From an uncultured Methylophilaceae bacterium (GTDB taxonomy: Bacteria > Pseudomonadota > Gammaproteobacteria > Burkholderiales > Methylophilaceae): a stretch of DNA of 64,000 nt. The stretch is from contig CAJQTF010000011.1 of the NCBI GenBank assembly GCA_905618945.1, positions 99,870 to 163,869 of the forward strand. The letters are read 5' to 3'. This document shows, piece after piece, positions 21,803-30,158 of the stretch (position 1 is its first letter; each line of letters starts with the position of its first letter). The notes beneath the pieces were generated by a model. It made no database searches and was not told the DNA's origin. It saw nothing but the letters and a program-made list of their open reading frames with translations. The translations under genes were made by a program, and so were the position numbers.

Positions 21803-22588
21803 ATGAAAGTAGATAAACTAAAGTTTGCAGTGTTAGGAGCACTAATGCTCCCTTTATCTGCAGTTGTAGTTGCTGAGGAAGCTAAGTCAGCTTTTAGTGT
21901 TAGCGGAAACGTTGGGCTATATTCTGATTATATATTCCGAGGGTACACACAAACAAAAAATGACCCAGCTTTACAAGGCGGGTTTGATATAGAACATGAA
22001 AGCGGAGCATATGCTGGTGTTTGGGCATCCAATGTAAATTGGACTACCGAAGGCGGGTATATGGATGATAACAGTATGGAAATAGATGGCTATTTTGGTT
22101 TTGCTGGTGGCTTAGGTGAAACTGGTATTGGATACGATATTGGTGTCTTAAAATTCTATTATCCAGGGACAAACACTACAGCTGGTGCTGGCGGTGCAGA
22201 TACAGATGCAACAGAAGTTTACGCAAGTCTAAGTAAAGACCTTGGTAAGTTTAGCGCAAGTCTGGGTATTTACTATGTAGTTTCTGATGATGCATGGGGC
22301 TTTGCCAATGCAGATGGCAGTAAATACTATACCGCTGATGTAGACGTTCCAATTGGTGAAACACCTTTGACTGCATCAGTGCATTTAGGACGTCAAACAT
22401 TCGAAGGCGTAGGCAATGATCCATATGACTACACAGATTGGAAAGTAAATTTAGAGTATTCAATAAATGATACTTTTGCTCTCGGTGGTTTTTATTCAGA
22501 CACAAACCAGAAAGTCGATAAATGGACAGTTAAGAACGTTTATTTAGGTGACGGTACGGGGGGTGTTTATTTATCTGCAGGATTTTGA
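21803..22588 (+). CDS. TorF-family putative porin
   Basis: A 261-residue outer-membrane beta-barrel candidate: signal peptide ending AVVVAEE near residue 25, then SGNVGLYSDYIFRGYTQT, the characteristic start of the TIGR02001/TorF family, alternating hydrophobic strands, and a C-terminal aromatic residue (YLSAGF) as expected for BAM-inserted barrels. The substrate is not known; constant linkage to glnK-amtB and the sigma-54 promoter suggest a part in nitrogen-compound uptake, which is inference. A good AGGAG lies before the ATG. Confidence 0.87.
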   Translation: MKVDKLKFAVLGALMLPLSAVVVAEEAKSAFSVSGNVGLYSDYIFRGYTQTKNDPALQGGFDIEHESGAYAGVWASNVNWTTEGGYMDDNSMEIDGYFGFAGGLGETGIGYDIGVLKFYYPGTNTTAGAGGADTDATEVYASLSKDLGKFSASLGIYYVVSDDAWGFANADGSKYYTADVDVPIGETPLTASVHLGRQTFEGVGNDPYDYTDWKVNLEYSINDTFALGGFYSDTNQKVDKWTVKNVYLGDGTGGVYLSAGF

Positions 22589-22604
22589 TAGGTAATTTTG
22601 TATA

Positions 22605-22633
22605 GGGAGATTGAAATTCTCCCTTCAATTTTT
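22605..22633 (+). terminator. Hairpin terminator/attenuator between torF and glnK
   Basis: GGGAGA and TCTCCC form a 6-base-pair stem over a 7-base loop, followed by TTCAATTTTT. It is inside an apparent operon, so it probably ends only part of the transcripts and lowers glnK-amtB expression relative to the porin, or marks torF mRNA processing. Confidence 0.5.
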
Positions 22634-22645
22634 AAAGTAATTTAG

Positions 22646-22993
<348 letters not shown>

Positions 22994-23002
22994 GAGACTG
23001 AC

Positions 23003-24394
23003 ATGAAAAAATTATTTTCTAAACTTGGGATGGTTGGCTTATTAAGCTTTCTCTTAATTGGGTTTTCACAAGTCGGTATGTCAAATGAAGTATTTGATCT
23101 ATCGAACGGAACAATGCTACTTGCTGATAATCATGCAGAAATAGTACCCGCAGTTGAAGCGGTAGAGCAAGCACCTACTTTAGATACAGGTGATACAGCA
23201 TGGATGATTATTGCAACAATCCTTGTGATTGTGATGGCGATTCCAGGATTAGCATTATTTTATGGGGGCTTAGTTAGATCCAAGAATATGCTTTCGGTCT
23301 TGATGCAAGTCTTTGTTACTTTCTCGTTAATGTCAGTTCTATGGGTTATTTATGGTTACAGTTTGGCATTCACAGAGGGTCCATACAATAATTGGATTGG
23401 TGGTTTGGGAGCAGCATTTTTAGGGGGGGTCTCAGGAGATTCAATTTCCGGAACGATTCCTGAATATGTATTTGTTACTTTCCAGTTAACTTTTGCGGCC
23501 TTAACCCCTGCTCTTATTGTGGGTGGGTTTGCTGAGAGAATTAAGTTTCCCGGCATGCTGGTATTTTTAACACTCTGGCTAACTACTGTTTACCTTCCAA
23601 TTTGCCATATGGTATGGGGGGGCGGGTTAATTAGTTCATGGGGCGCAATTGATTTTGCTGGTGGTACCGTAGTTCATATTAATGCCGGTGTTGCAGCACT
23701 TGTTCTCGCAATCGGTCTTGGTAAGCGACTTGGTTACGGGAAAGAAGTTATGGCTCCACATAATATGCCAATGACTATGATTGGCGCCTCATTACTTTGG
23801 GCTGGCTGGTTTGGTTTTAATGTAGGTAGTGAACTTGCTGCTGATAGCACCGCTGGTTTGGTTATGATTAATACACAAGTTGCAGCTGCAGCAGGGGTAT
23901 TAGGCTGGATAACAATGGAATGGATGGCTCGTGGGAAACCTTCAATGTTAGGGGGTGCTTCAGGAGCAATTTCAGGGTTAGTTGCTATTACTCCTGCGTG
24001 TGCAGTAGTTGGACCAATGGGGGCAATTGCCTTAGGGTTTTTAGCTAGCATGATTGCATATTGGGCTTGTACTAGCCTTAAAAAATCTTTGGGGTACGAT
24101 GATTCACTAGACGTATTTGGTATTCATGGTGTTGCAGGGATAGTAGGTGCAGTTGGGTTAGCGATCCTTATGGCGCCGAAATTTGGCGGTGTTGGGTACG
24201 ATGAAGGTGTAACTATGATGAGTCAGTTCATGGTTCAGGCTAAATCAGTTGGATTTACTATTATCTGGTGCGGTGTAATTAGCTTCATTTTATTTAAAAT
24301 TGTTGATGTCACTGTTGGTCTTCGTGTTTCAGAAGAAGATGAAAGAGCCGGTTTAGATACTACTTCACACGGTGAAACAGCGTACCACTCTTAA
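23003..24394 (+). CDS. amtB: Ammonium transporter
   Basis: Inner-membrane ammonium channel. The 463-residue product has a cleavable-type signal segment, a short periplasmic stretch and eleven transmembrane helices. Visible family features are GLALFYGGLVRSKNM, the twin pore histidines in VVHINAG and FGIHGVAG, and GWFGFNVGS. The C-terminal tail carries EEDERAGLD, the region that contacts PII. Preceded by glnK; followed by a strong terminator. Confidence 0.97.
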   Translation: MKKLFSKLGMVGLLSFLLIGFSQVGMSNEVFDLSNGTMLLADNHAEIVPAVEAVEQAPTLDTGDTAWMIIATILVIVMAIPGLALFYGGLVRSKNMLSVLMQVFVTFSLMSVLWVIYGYSLAFTEGPYNNWIGGLGAAFLGGVSGDSISGTIPEYVFVTFQLTFAALTPALIVGGFAERIKFPGMLVFLTLWLTTVYLPICHMVWGGGLISSWGAIDFAGGTVVHINAGVAALVLAIGLGKRLGYGKEVMAPHNMPMTMIGASLLWAGWFGFNVGSELAADSTAGLVMINTQVAAAAGVLGWITMEWMARGKPSMLGGASGAISGLVAITPACAVVGPMGAIALGFLASMIAYWACTSLKKSLGYDDSLDVFGIHGVAGIVGAVGLAILMAPKFGGVGYDEGVTMMSQFMVQAKSVGFTIIWCGVISFILFKIVDVTVGLRVSEEDERAGLDTTSHGETAYHS

Positions 24395-24425
24395 TTACTT
24401 CCTCCTGTTGTAATTTGAGTAATTT

Positions 24426-24453
24426 AAAAGGCCCATAGAAATGGGCCTTTTTT
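24426..24453 (+). terminator. Rho-independent terminator after amtB
   Basis: AAAAGGCCCAT AGAA ATGGGCCTTTTTT forms a GC-rich stem of about ten pairs with a 4-base loop and ends in a T run, 32 bases after the amtB stop. It is the clearest intrinsic terminator in the window. Confidence 0.9.
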
Positions 24454-24640
24454 ATATGCTAATATTTTATTTTAAATAATAATAAAGTAGAAATGTAATG
24501 TCTTTTGCTTTGTTAAAAAATATAACTTGTTCCATGGTGTAGAAAAATTAAGTAATCTTAATCATGATTATACTTAGCATAATTTCATAACTTAAGTCGA
24601 TGGATAACAACTGTTTTTAAATTATAGTATGTCTTCTAGA

Positions 24641-24656
24641 TGCAAAATAATTTGCA
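24641..24656. promoter_or_regulatory. Inverted repeat upstream of pqqA
   Basis: TGCAAA ATAA TTTGCA, two perfect 6-base arms around a 4-base spacer, ends 32 bases before the pqqA ATG. A TATAGT at 24623-24628 could be a -10 element, which would put the repeat at the start of the transcript. It is a candidate operator or leader structure; no regulator can be named. Confidence 0.35.
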
Positions 24657-24688
24657 TTAGAATTTGAAAAATATAAGGAGACTTAATT

Positions 24689-24760
24689 ATGTGGACAACA
24701 CCAGCTGCAACAGAAATGCGTTTTGGTTTTGAAGTAACAATGTACGTAATGAACAAGTAA
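24689..24760 (+). CDS. pqqA: PQQ precursor peptide PqqA
   Basis: A 23-residue peptide absent from the ORF track because of its size: start MWTTPAATEMRF, end MYVMNK. It has the E-x3-Y pair (Glu15 and Tyr19 in FEVTMY) that PqqE cross-links to build pyrroloquinoline quinone, and the usual MW-[ST]-P beginning. AAGGAG stands 9 bases before the ATG. It is monocistronic here: own upstream region, own terminator, and no pqqBCDE nearby, so the biosynthetic enzymes must be elsewhere. Very confident on identity because motif, length and start all agree. Confidence 0.95.
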   Translation: MWTTPAATEMRFGFEVTMYVMNK

Positions 24761-24778
24761 TTGTTTATTTAATATATA

Positions 24779-24808
24779 AAAAAGGGGAGCTATTGCTTCC
24801 TTTTTTTT
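24779..24808 (+). terminator. Terminator after pqqA
   Basis: AAAAAGGGGAGC TATT GCTTCCTTTTTTTT: stem of about 10 pairs with one G-U, 4-base loop, T run. A-rich and T-rich flanks mean it can also act in the other direction for mltA, whose stop is at 24811. Confidence 0.8.
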
Positions 24809-24810
24809 AT

Positions 24811-26058
24811 TTAATTTTGGGTGGGGAAAGAGAAATTTTTAGGAAGCATTACCCATATTCTTCCTGATTGTTTCATTGAACCAGCTTTAGACCCTGGAAC
24901 TTTTCCTTGCCCCCAATAAAAATCTGCTCTTACCCCACCTTTAATTGCACCACCTGTATCTTGAGCCATCATAAGCTTATCTAAAGAAATATTTGAGTTA
25001 GGCTCAGTTGTTGATAAAAAGATAGGAGCTCCTAAAGGTATAAATTTTCTATCAATGGCCACAGTTCTTGCAGATGAGATAGGAACACCTAGAGCACCAA
25101 TTGGCCCAGGGAGCCCTTGAGGTAGCTCTCGGAAGAAAACAGTGCTAGGGTTAGCATTTAAAAATTTTTGTAGTTTTCTTTTATTTTTTTTGGCCCAGGC
25201 TTTGATGCTTTGCATAGAGACTTTGTGCCTTTTTAACTCACCTTGTCTAATTAAAGCTAATCCCATTGAGCGATATGGGTGTCCATTTTGATCAGCATAC
25301 CCAACTTGAGTTGTTGAACCATCTTCAAACTTGATAACGCCAGAGCCTTGAATTTCTAGAAAAAAAGATTCCACAGAATTTTCTACCCATAATAATTCAT
25401 TGCCTTGCAATGGATAATCTTTTTTTGATATTTCTTCTCTTGTGAAATAGGGAATTAATTTATTGCCCTCTACCCGACCTCTTAGTCTTTTATATTTTAA
25501 ATCTGGATAGACCTCACTAAGGTCGACTGTAATTAAATCATGTGGAGGAGTGTAGAGGGGTATTTTATATTTTTTTGTTTTAGTCCTACTTCCGTTTAAT
25601 ACAGGCTGATAATAACCTGTAACCAATCCTTTTTGAGACCCATCTTCATTTTTTGCTTTATAAAGATCAAAATGCGTATGTAAATATTCTACAACTTGTA
25701 TATTTGTTGGAGTGGATAAATTCTTTGCAGCTTCGCAAGCGATCTTCCAATCGTTTATGTTAATTAATTTCTTGCATCCATGCATCCATGCTGACCATGC
25801 ATGGCTAACTTGGTCTTGTTGAAGTTTCTCTTCAATTTCTGTCCATTGTGCTTTAACTAATAAGCCATATTGAGGAATTTTTTTTGATGATATATTTATG
25901 GTCGGGGGTTGAAGTCTTTTTAGCTTAGCAAGCTCAGACTTTGCTTCTGCCAACGCATTTTTTTCTAGTTCACAATTGCATGAATTTTGCACGTTTAACT
26001 GCCCACAGCTAGTTAACAGAGTAAACAGTAAAATTAATAAAAAATATTTTTTTTTCAA
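24811..26058 (-). CDS. mltA: Membrane-bound lytic murein transglycosylase A
   Basis: Outer-membrane lipoprotein that cleaves peptidoglycan with formation of 1,6-anhydro-MurNAc. The 415-residue product has a lipoprotein signal ending LLTSC (Cys19), the MltA domain with VTGYYQPVLNGS and a C-terminal 3D domain with the catalytic-aspartate block MMAQDTGGAIKG. The start codon is TTG, overlapping the apaG stop as TTGA, with AAGGA 7 bases upstream. Last gene of the minus-strand run thiS-thiG-apaG-mltA; complements mpl in murein recycling. Confidence 0.94.
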   Translation of the reverse strand: MKKKYFLLILLFTLLTSCGQLNVQNSCNCELEKNALAEAKSELAKLKRLQPPTINISSKKIPQYGLLVKAQWTEIEEKLQQDQVSHAWSAWMHGCKKLININDWKIACEAAKNLSTPTNIQVVEYLHTHFDLYKAKNEDGSQKGLVTGYYQPVLNGSRTKTKKYKIPLYTPPHDLITVDLSEVYPDLKYKRLRGRVEGNKLIPYFTREEISKKDYPLQGNELLWVENSVESFFLEIQGSGVIKFEDGSTTQVGYADQNGHPYRSMGLALIRQGELKRHKVSMQSIKAWAKKNKRKLQKFLNANPSTVFFRELPQGLPGPIGALGVPISSARTVAIDRKFIPLGAPIFLSTTEPNSNISLDKLMMAQDTGGAIKGGVRADFYWGQGKVPGSKAGSMKQSGRIWVMLPKNFSFPTQN

Positions 26059-26444
26059 TGAAGCGTCCTTGGCATATTTAATTCAAATTTAGGAATTTTT
26101 GCATTAAACTCAATTCCTTCCTCAGTAACCATATGATATGTACCTAACATATTGCCCAAAGGGGTATCAATTTCAGTTCCACTAGAATAAGTAAATATAT
26201 CACCGGGCTGAATAATAGGTTGTTCTCCCACCACCCCCTCACCTTTAACCTCAAACCTTTCATTATGAGCATTATTTATAATCCAATGACGAGAAATAAG
26301 CTGGATTGACTGAATACCCTGATTTTTAATTGTTACCGTGTAAGAAAAGAAATATTTATTTTCTTTAACATATGATCGCTCTTCAATAAATTCTGTTTTT
26401 ACCGAAATTAAAACATTAAATTCCTGAGTGGGGATCTTTACCAT
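26055..26444 (-). CDS. apaG: ApaG-domain protein
   Basis: A 129-residue protein consisting of one ApaG (DUF525) immunoglobulin-like domain, with YTVTIKNQG, SRHWIINNAH and GTYHMVTEEG blocks. Named after Salmonella CorD/ApaG, linked to Co/Mg resistance; the molecular role is not well defined. It starts one base after thiG ends and overlaps mltA by 4 bases; apaG-mltA is a common betaproteobacterial pair. Confidence 0.92.
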   Translation of the reverse strand: MVKIPTQEFNVLISVKTEFIEERSYVKENKYFFSYTVTIKNQGIQSIQLISRHWIINNAHNERFEVKGEGVVGEQPIIQPGDIFTYSSGTEIDTPLGNMLGTYHMVTEEGIEFNAKIPKFELNMPRTLH

Positions 26445-27248
26445 TTATTTAATTAATCCTTTGACTGGGGAACTCGGCGAGGCTCTATAGGGTTTTTTAT
26501 CCATTCTGCCAGCAAGAAATGCCTCTCTTCCCGATTCAATTGCTTTTCTCATAGCTGAAGCCATCAAAATTGGATTGTGAGCTAAAGCAATTGCTGTGTT
26601 CATTAAAATACCATCACATCCGAGCTCCATAGCAATAGTAGCATCCGATGCAGTTCCGACTCCAGCATCTACAATCACAGGAACATTTGCTTTATCAATA
26701 ATTATTTCTAAATTCCAAGGATTCAATATCCCCATACCAGAACCTATTAGCGAAGCCAGGGGCATAATGGCACAACAGCCAATTTCTTCTAATTGTTTTG
26801 CTATTATTGGATCATCAGAAGTATAAACCATGACATCAAATCCATCTTTAATAAGAATTTTCGCTGCTTTAATTGTTTCGACAACATTTGGATAAAGAGT
26901 ATCCGGGTCTCCTAATACTTCTAATTTTACTAGGTTATGACCATCTAATAGCTCCCTAGCTAAACGTAATGTTCGGATGGCTTCATCAGAAGAATAGCAG
27001 CCGGCCGTATTAGGTAAATAAGTAAATTGCTCTGGGGGGATAAAATCAAGTAAAGAAGGCTCATCTGGACTTTGCCCTAGATTTACTCTCCTAATTGCAA
27101 CTGTTACAATTTCCGATTGACTCGCATCAATTGCAGACCTTGTTTCTTTAAAACTATTATATTTTCCAGTGCCGATTAGTAATCTAGATTTAAAAGAGAG
27201 ACCTGCAATAGTTAAGTTATCATTTGTATTTGAAATTTTATCCACCAC
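26445..27248 (-). CDS. thiG: Thiazole synthase
   Basis: Builds the thiazole ring of thiamine from deoxyxylulose phosphate, dehydroglycine and ThiS thiocarboxylate. The 267-residue TIM barrel has LIGTGKY, the Schiff-base lysine block [20 protein letters not shown] and [14 protein letters not shown] start overlapping the thiS 3' end by 11 bases. The glycine oxidase/tyrosine lyase partner (ThiO/ThiH) is not in the window. Confidence 0.95.
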   Translation of the reverse strand: MVDKISNTNDNLTIAGLSFKSRLLIGTGKYNSFKETRSAIDASQSEIVTVAIRRVNLGQSPDEPSLLDFIPPEQFTYLPNTAGCYSSDEAIRTLRLARELLDGHNLVKLEVLGDPDTLYPNVVETIKAAKILIKDGFDVMVYTSDDPIIAKQLEEIGCCAIMPLASLIGSGMGILNPWNLEIIIDKANVPVIVDAGVGTASDATIAMELGCDGILMNTAIALAHNPILMASAMRKAIESGREAFLAGRMDKKPYRASPSSPVKGLIK

Positions 27249-27441
27249 CTACTGCCCCTATAATTTCTATCTTGTCACCGTCGTTAATATAAATTTTATT
27301 AAAATCCTTTTTAGGAATTATCTCCCCATTCCTTTCAATTGCAAACCGTTTGCCATTTAAATTTAGTTTAATTATCAATTCTTCCGGAGTGGTTTTTATA
27401 CCTTTAAATTCCTTAATGTTTCCATTTATATGTATTTTCAT
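27238..27441 (-). CDS. thiS: Sulfur carrier protein ThiS
   Basis: A 67-residue ubiquitin-fold protein, here ending GAVGGG; the C-terminal Gly-Gly is the site that ThiF adenylates and that carries sulfur to ThiG. Central block [12 protein letters not shown] is typical. It is the promoter-proximal gene of thiS-thiG-apaG-mltA. No TPP riboswitch consensus is visible in the 130 bases upstream. Confidence 0.93.
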   Translation of the reverse strand: MKIHINGNIKEFKGIKTTPEELIIKLNLNGKRFAIERNGEIIPKKDFNKIYINDGDKIEIIGAVGGG

Positions 27442-27573
27442 ATTACAATAAGTCCAATAGCAAATTTAAATATAACCTATTTTTTTTTATTATTAAATTA
27501 AATTAAATTTTTATATCAATTTAATGAGGGGACAAAATCCCTGTAGATTAATTTTTTCCCAAAAGGAATAAAA

Positions 27574-27729
27574 ATGTTAAACAATAAAAATACTAAGTTA
27601 GCAAAAATTGATGCAGATAAAAACAAACTTAATACTATAAAAGCTGTAAATAAGAATTCAATTTTGAGCAAGCTAAATCAAAAAAAAGAATTTTATCGCT
27701 CTCTAGAAGCATTTTCAGATTGCGTTTAA
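27574..27729 (+). CDS. Hypothetical 51-residue protein
   Basis: A short frame missed by the track. It has AAGGA 8 bases before ATG, a Lys/Asn-rich helical body (start MLNNKNTKLAKIDADKN) and a distinct end EFYRSLEAFSDCV with a single cysteine. I do not recognise a family. Its last 4 bases overlap the stop of the convergent dienelactone hydrolase. A leader hairpin AGGG/CCCT lies about 40 bases upstream. The good ribosome binding site and patterned C-terminus favour a real gene; there is no functional clue. Confidence 0.55.
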   Translation: MLNNKNTKLAKIDADKNKLNTIKAVNKNSILSKLNQKKEFYRSLEAFSDCV

Positions 27730-28466
27730 TTATTTAAAGCTCTTGAAAACATTCTAAAACATAGTTGGTAACAAAGTGTAGCCAGCTCTGGATCATACCT
27801 GTCACCTTCATCCCTCATAAATGCATGCTGAGCATTAAACTCGTGCCAACTAAATAAAATATCAGTTTGTAATAATTTCTGATGAATTTGAACTCGTGCA
27901 TCTGTTGGAATATGGGTATCTTGCTTACCCCAAATCATCAATAATTCACCTTTAATATCTGATAACCGGTCCATGCTATGTTGATTTGGTTTGTTTGGGA
28001 TAGTATGGGTATGTAAGTCAGTTGCATAAAAACAAGCAGTTGATTTAATTTCTGGGTTTAGTGCTGCACGAAAAGCTAAATGACCACCAATACAAAATCC
28101 CATAGCGCCAAAATTATTATTTGACCAGCTTTGTTGCTTGGCCCAATCAACCATGGCTTGATTATCAGAGTCATAGGCTTGAGCATCCTTAGATTCTTTA
28201 TCAGAATTTCCCTTCTTTCTTCCAGCATCATCGTATTCCAATACTGTACCGATGGGATTTAATTCATGAAACACTTCCGGGACCATTACTGCATATCCAT
28301 GACTAGCAACTATTTTAGCTGCTCGCTCAATGGGCCCTGTTTGATGAAATATTTCTGAATAAAATAAAATTACTGGAAATTTACCAGGCTTAGATGGTCG
28401 ATGAATGTAAGTTCTCATTTTTCCAGTTGGAGTATCAAGATCAATGGAATCAGATTGAATTAGCAT
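27726..28466 (-). CDS. Dienelactone hydrolase family protein
   Basis: A 246-residue alpha/beta hydrolase. The nucleophile elbow is GFCIGGHLAF, with cysteine in place of serine as in dienelactone hydrolases; an aspartate in WGKQDTHIP and a histidine in FNAQHAFMRD complete the triad. No signal peptide, so cytoplasmic. The substrate is unknown; many such proteins are general carboxyl-ester hydrolases. Its ribosome binding site is buried in a perfect inverted repeat. Confidence 0.88.
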   Translation of the reverse strand: MLIQSDSIDLDTPTGKMRTYIHRPSKPGKFPVILFYSEIFHQTGPIERAAKIVASHGYAVMVPEVFHELNPIGTVLEYDDAGRKKGNSDKESKDAQAYDSDNQAMVDWAKQQSWSNNNFGAMGFCIGGHLAFRAALNPEIKSTACFYATDLHTHTIPNKPNQHSMDRLSDIKGELLMIWGKQDTHIPTDARVQIHQKLLQTDILFSWHEFNAQHAFMRDEGDRYDPELATLCYQLCFRMFSRALNN

Positions 28467-28472
28467 GCTATA

Positions 28473-28490
28473 CCTTTAATAAATTAAAGG
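28473..28490 (-). promoter_or_regulatory. Hairpin covering the ribosome binding site of the dienelactone hydrolase
   Basis: On the minus strand CCTTTAA TTTA TTAAAGG forms a perfect 7-base-pair stem; the 3' arm contains AAAGG, 6 bases before the ATG, which is the only Shine-Dalgarno candidate. Folding would hide it. It could be an RNA thermometer-like element, a regulator site, or chance. Confidence 0.45.
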
Positions 28491-28534
28491 CCTATTTTAC
28501 TTGATATTTATAAGAAGCTAAATGTCTTATTTAA

Positions 28535-28693
28535 TTAATAATCTGTGATTCGACCAGTAGAGTAATTATGAGGAATATCATTCTGCCATTCACCACACAC
28601 CTCACATTGGTGATCTTGCATAGTGGGTCAAAAAAGAAGGTTAGGGCTTTCGCAATAGCAACATTTTACCCCTTCTTTTTTTGTGAACCTCAA
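28535..28693 (-). pseudogene. Zinc-ribbon small protein interrupted by an in-frame TGA
   Basis: A 53-codon frame starts at TTG (AAGG 6 bases upstream) and contains two CxxC pairs, CCYC and CEVC, separated by 15 positions, ending GRITDY. Codon 22 is TGA (28628-28630, in LLF-stop-PTMQDHQ). Without it the frame reads as a typical zinc ribbon. The stop is followed by C, a context prone to readthrough. Either a decayed gene, a sequencing error, or a recoded stop. Part of it also forms an 11-base inverted repeat (AAAAAAGAAGG / CCTTCTTTTTT) that could act as a terminator for the upstream lipoprotein gene. Family not identified. Confidence 0.5.
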
Positions 28694-28729
28694 CTACGAC
28701 CTTAGACCTCCCTAATCCATGAATCAACT

Positions 28730-29113
28730 TTAAGGCGTATCTTTTTTTTCATTTACTTCTGCGCACTGACTATATAGAATTTCTTTTTCATTTTTAATCT
28801 CGGTGTGCTCAGGAGAAATCTCTAAAGTTGTAATATTATTAGTATAAATATTTTGAGATTCATCAATTTGATTCAGCCTAAATTCTCGATCAGGCAGAAT
28901 AACCCATACAGATGTTTTTTCTTTTAGATATAGTAAGAAAAATGTTTTTTTCTTATCACAATTATATTGAGTAGAGTCTTCTGGGCGAATGTTTTGCTCA
29001 TGGATATCGTTTGAAAAGATATTAGATAAGGAATCAATTTTAGGCATTTTATCTAAAGAGCATGCGAAAGATAAAATTCCAATTAAAATTAATAATAAAA
29101 AATTAAGTTTCAT
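28730..29113 (-). CDS. Hypothetical lipoprotein
   Basis: A 127-residue protein with a lipoprotein signal (LILIGILSFACSLD, lipid cysteine near residue 18) and a short beta-rich domain with two more cysteines (YNCDKK and SQCAEV) that might pair. No known family recognised. It overlaps the end of the serine protease gene by 11 bases and is likely cotranslated, so it may be a partner or substrate-binding factor of that protease; this is inference from position. Confidence 0.65.
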   Translation of the reverse strand: MKLNFLLLILIGILSFACSLDKMPKIDSLSNIFSNDIHEQNIRPEDSTQYNCDKKKTFFLLYLKEKTSVWVILPDREFRLNQIDESQNIYTNNITTLEISPEHTEIKNEKEILYSQCAEVNEKKDTP

Positions 29114-30092
29114 TTCCTTGATCGATTAATGAATTATCTAGTTCTAATACTCGAGACTTATAGTAACTCATATCGTCCTTTTGATTTTCTTTATTCGAGA
29201 TTTTATATAAATATAAATAAGCTAATGCATGTTTTTTATTACTTTTTATTACCTTTTTTAAAATAGTTTTGGCGGAATCAAGCTCGCCTAATTGATATAA
29301 TGCAAAGGCGTGATGATAGTGCGCTTCAGTTTCATCGGGAGCCTCTGTAATCCATTTCAAAGTAATTTTTTTAAGTGCCCTCCATGATTCTTTTTTCATA
29401 GGCCCTATAATTTGCATAAAGAAAGGTTGGTTTTTAGTTGGTGCGTCCCAGAAAGGAAGCTCTGGTTGGTCTGTTATAGAAGTTTCTTTTCCATTGGCTA
29501 ACATATTCTTTATTATTTCGACTGGCATACTATAATAAAAAGCTGTATTTCCAGCGGTTTTAAAAGTTGTTATAGCTAATAGCTCCCCTTCGTAGTTAAA
29601 CAGTCCACCACCACTAGCCCCCATAGCAAACCAAGCTGAAGATTGAATTACTTTAAAGTTATTTAGTTTGTGTATACCTTTTACCCGACCAAATGAAGTA
29701 TGTGCTTTAACTGTATTGCCACCATAGCTTTTGCCAAAAACTTTCGTTTCATATTCTAATGAATCATTTGAGGAAAATTTAACTGGTTCAAGCTCTAGGT
29801 ATTTAAATTTTAAAATACAAACGTCATTTTTCCAATCTGCAATTATTGCATGTGGAGTATAGCTATTGCCATACTTGTTGACATTAATTCCTTGTGCATT
29901 AGCTATGACATGGCAATTAGTTACAATATGGTCTTTTTTGACTACAACACCAGAGCCAACCCCATGGTTACCTTCTTCGTTTGATACGTTAACTTTAACA
30001 ACAGATCTATTTATTTTGAATAATAATTCTGGAGCAGGGGTTGCAGATATAGATAAAGAAAAGAAGAAAAGAAGGAATAAAAAGTTTTTCAT
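29103..30092 (-). CDS. Secreted trypsin-like serine protease with TPR repeats
   Basis: A 329-residue exported protein: signal peptide to about residue 18, then a chymotrypsin-fold domain with His in VTNCHV, Asp in KNDVCILKF and Ser in GASGGGLFN, then from about residue 230 a helical TPR-like region (HYHHAFALYQLGELDSAK). No PDZ domain, so not DegP/DegS-like in layout. Probably a periplasmic protease with a protein-binding tail. The target is unknown; cotranscribed with the small lipoprotein downstream. Confidence 0.82.
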   Translation of the reverse strand: MKNFLFLLFFFSLSISATPAPELLFKINRSVVKVNVSNEEGNHGVGSGVVVKKDHIVTNCHVIANAQGINVNKYGNSYTPHAIIADWKNDVCILKFKYLELEPVKFSSNDSLEYETKVFGKSYGGNTVKAHTSFGRVKGIHKLNNFKVIQSSAWFAMGASGGGLFNYEGELLAITTFKTAGNTAFYYSMPVEIIKNMLANGKETSITDQPELPFWDAPTKNQPFFMQIIGPMKKESWRALKKITLKWITEAPDETEAHYHHAFALYQLGELDSAKTILKKVIKSNKKHALAYLYLYKISNKENQKDDMSYYKSRVLELDNSLIDQGNET

Positions 30093-30158
30093 AACACCTA
30101 TTAGCTTTAGTTAGAAGTGCGTAATAGAGTCTAAATTAATACCTTAGTTCATATTAAA

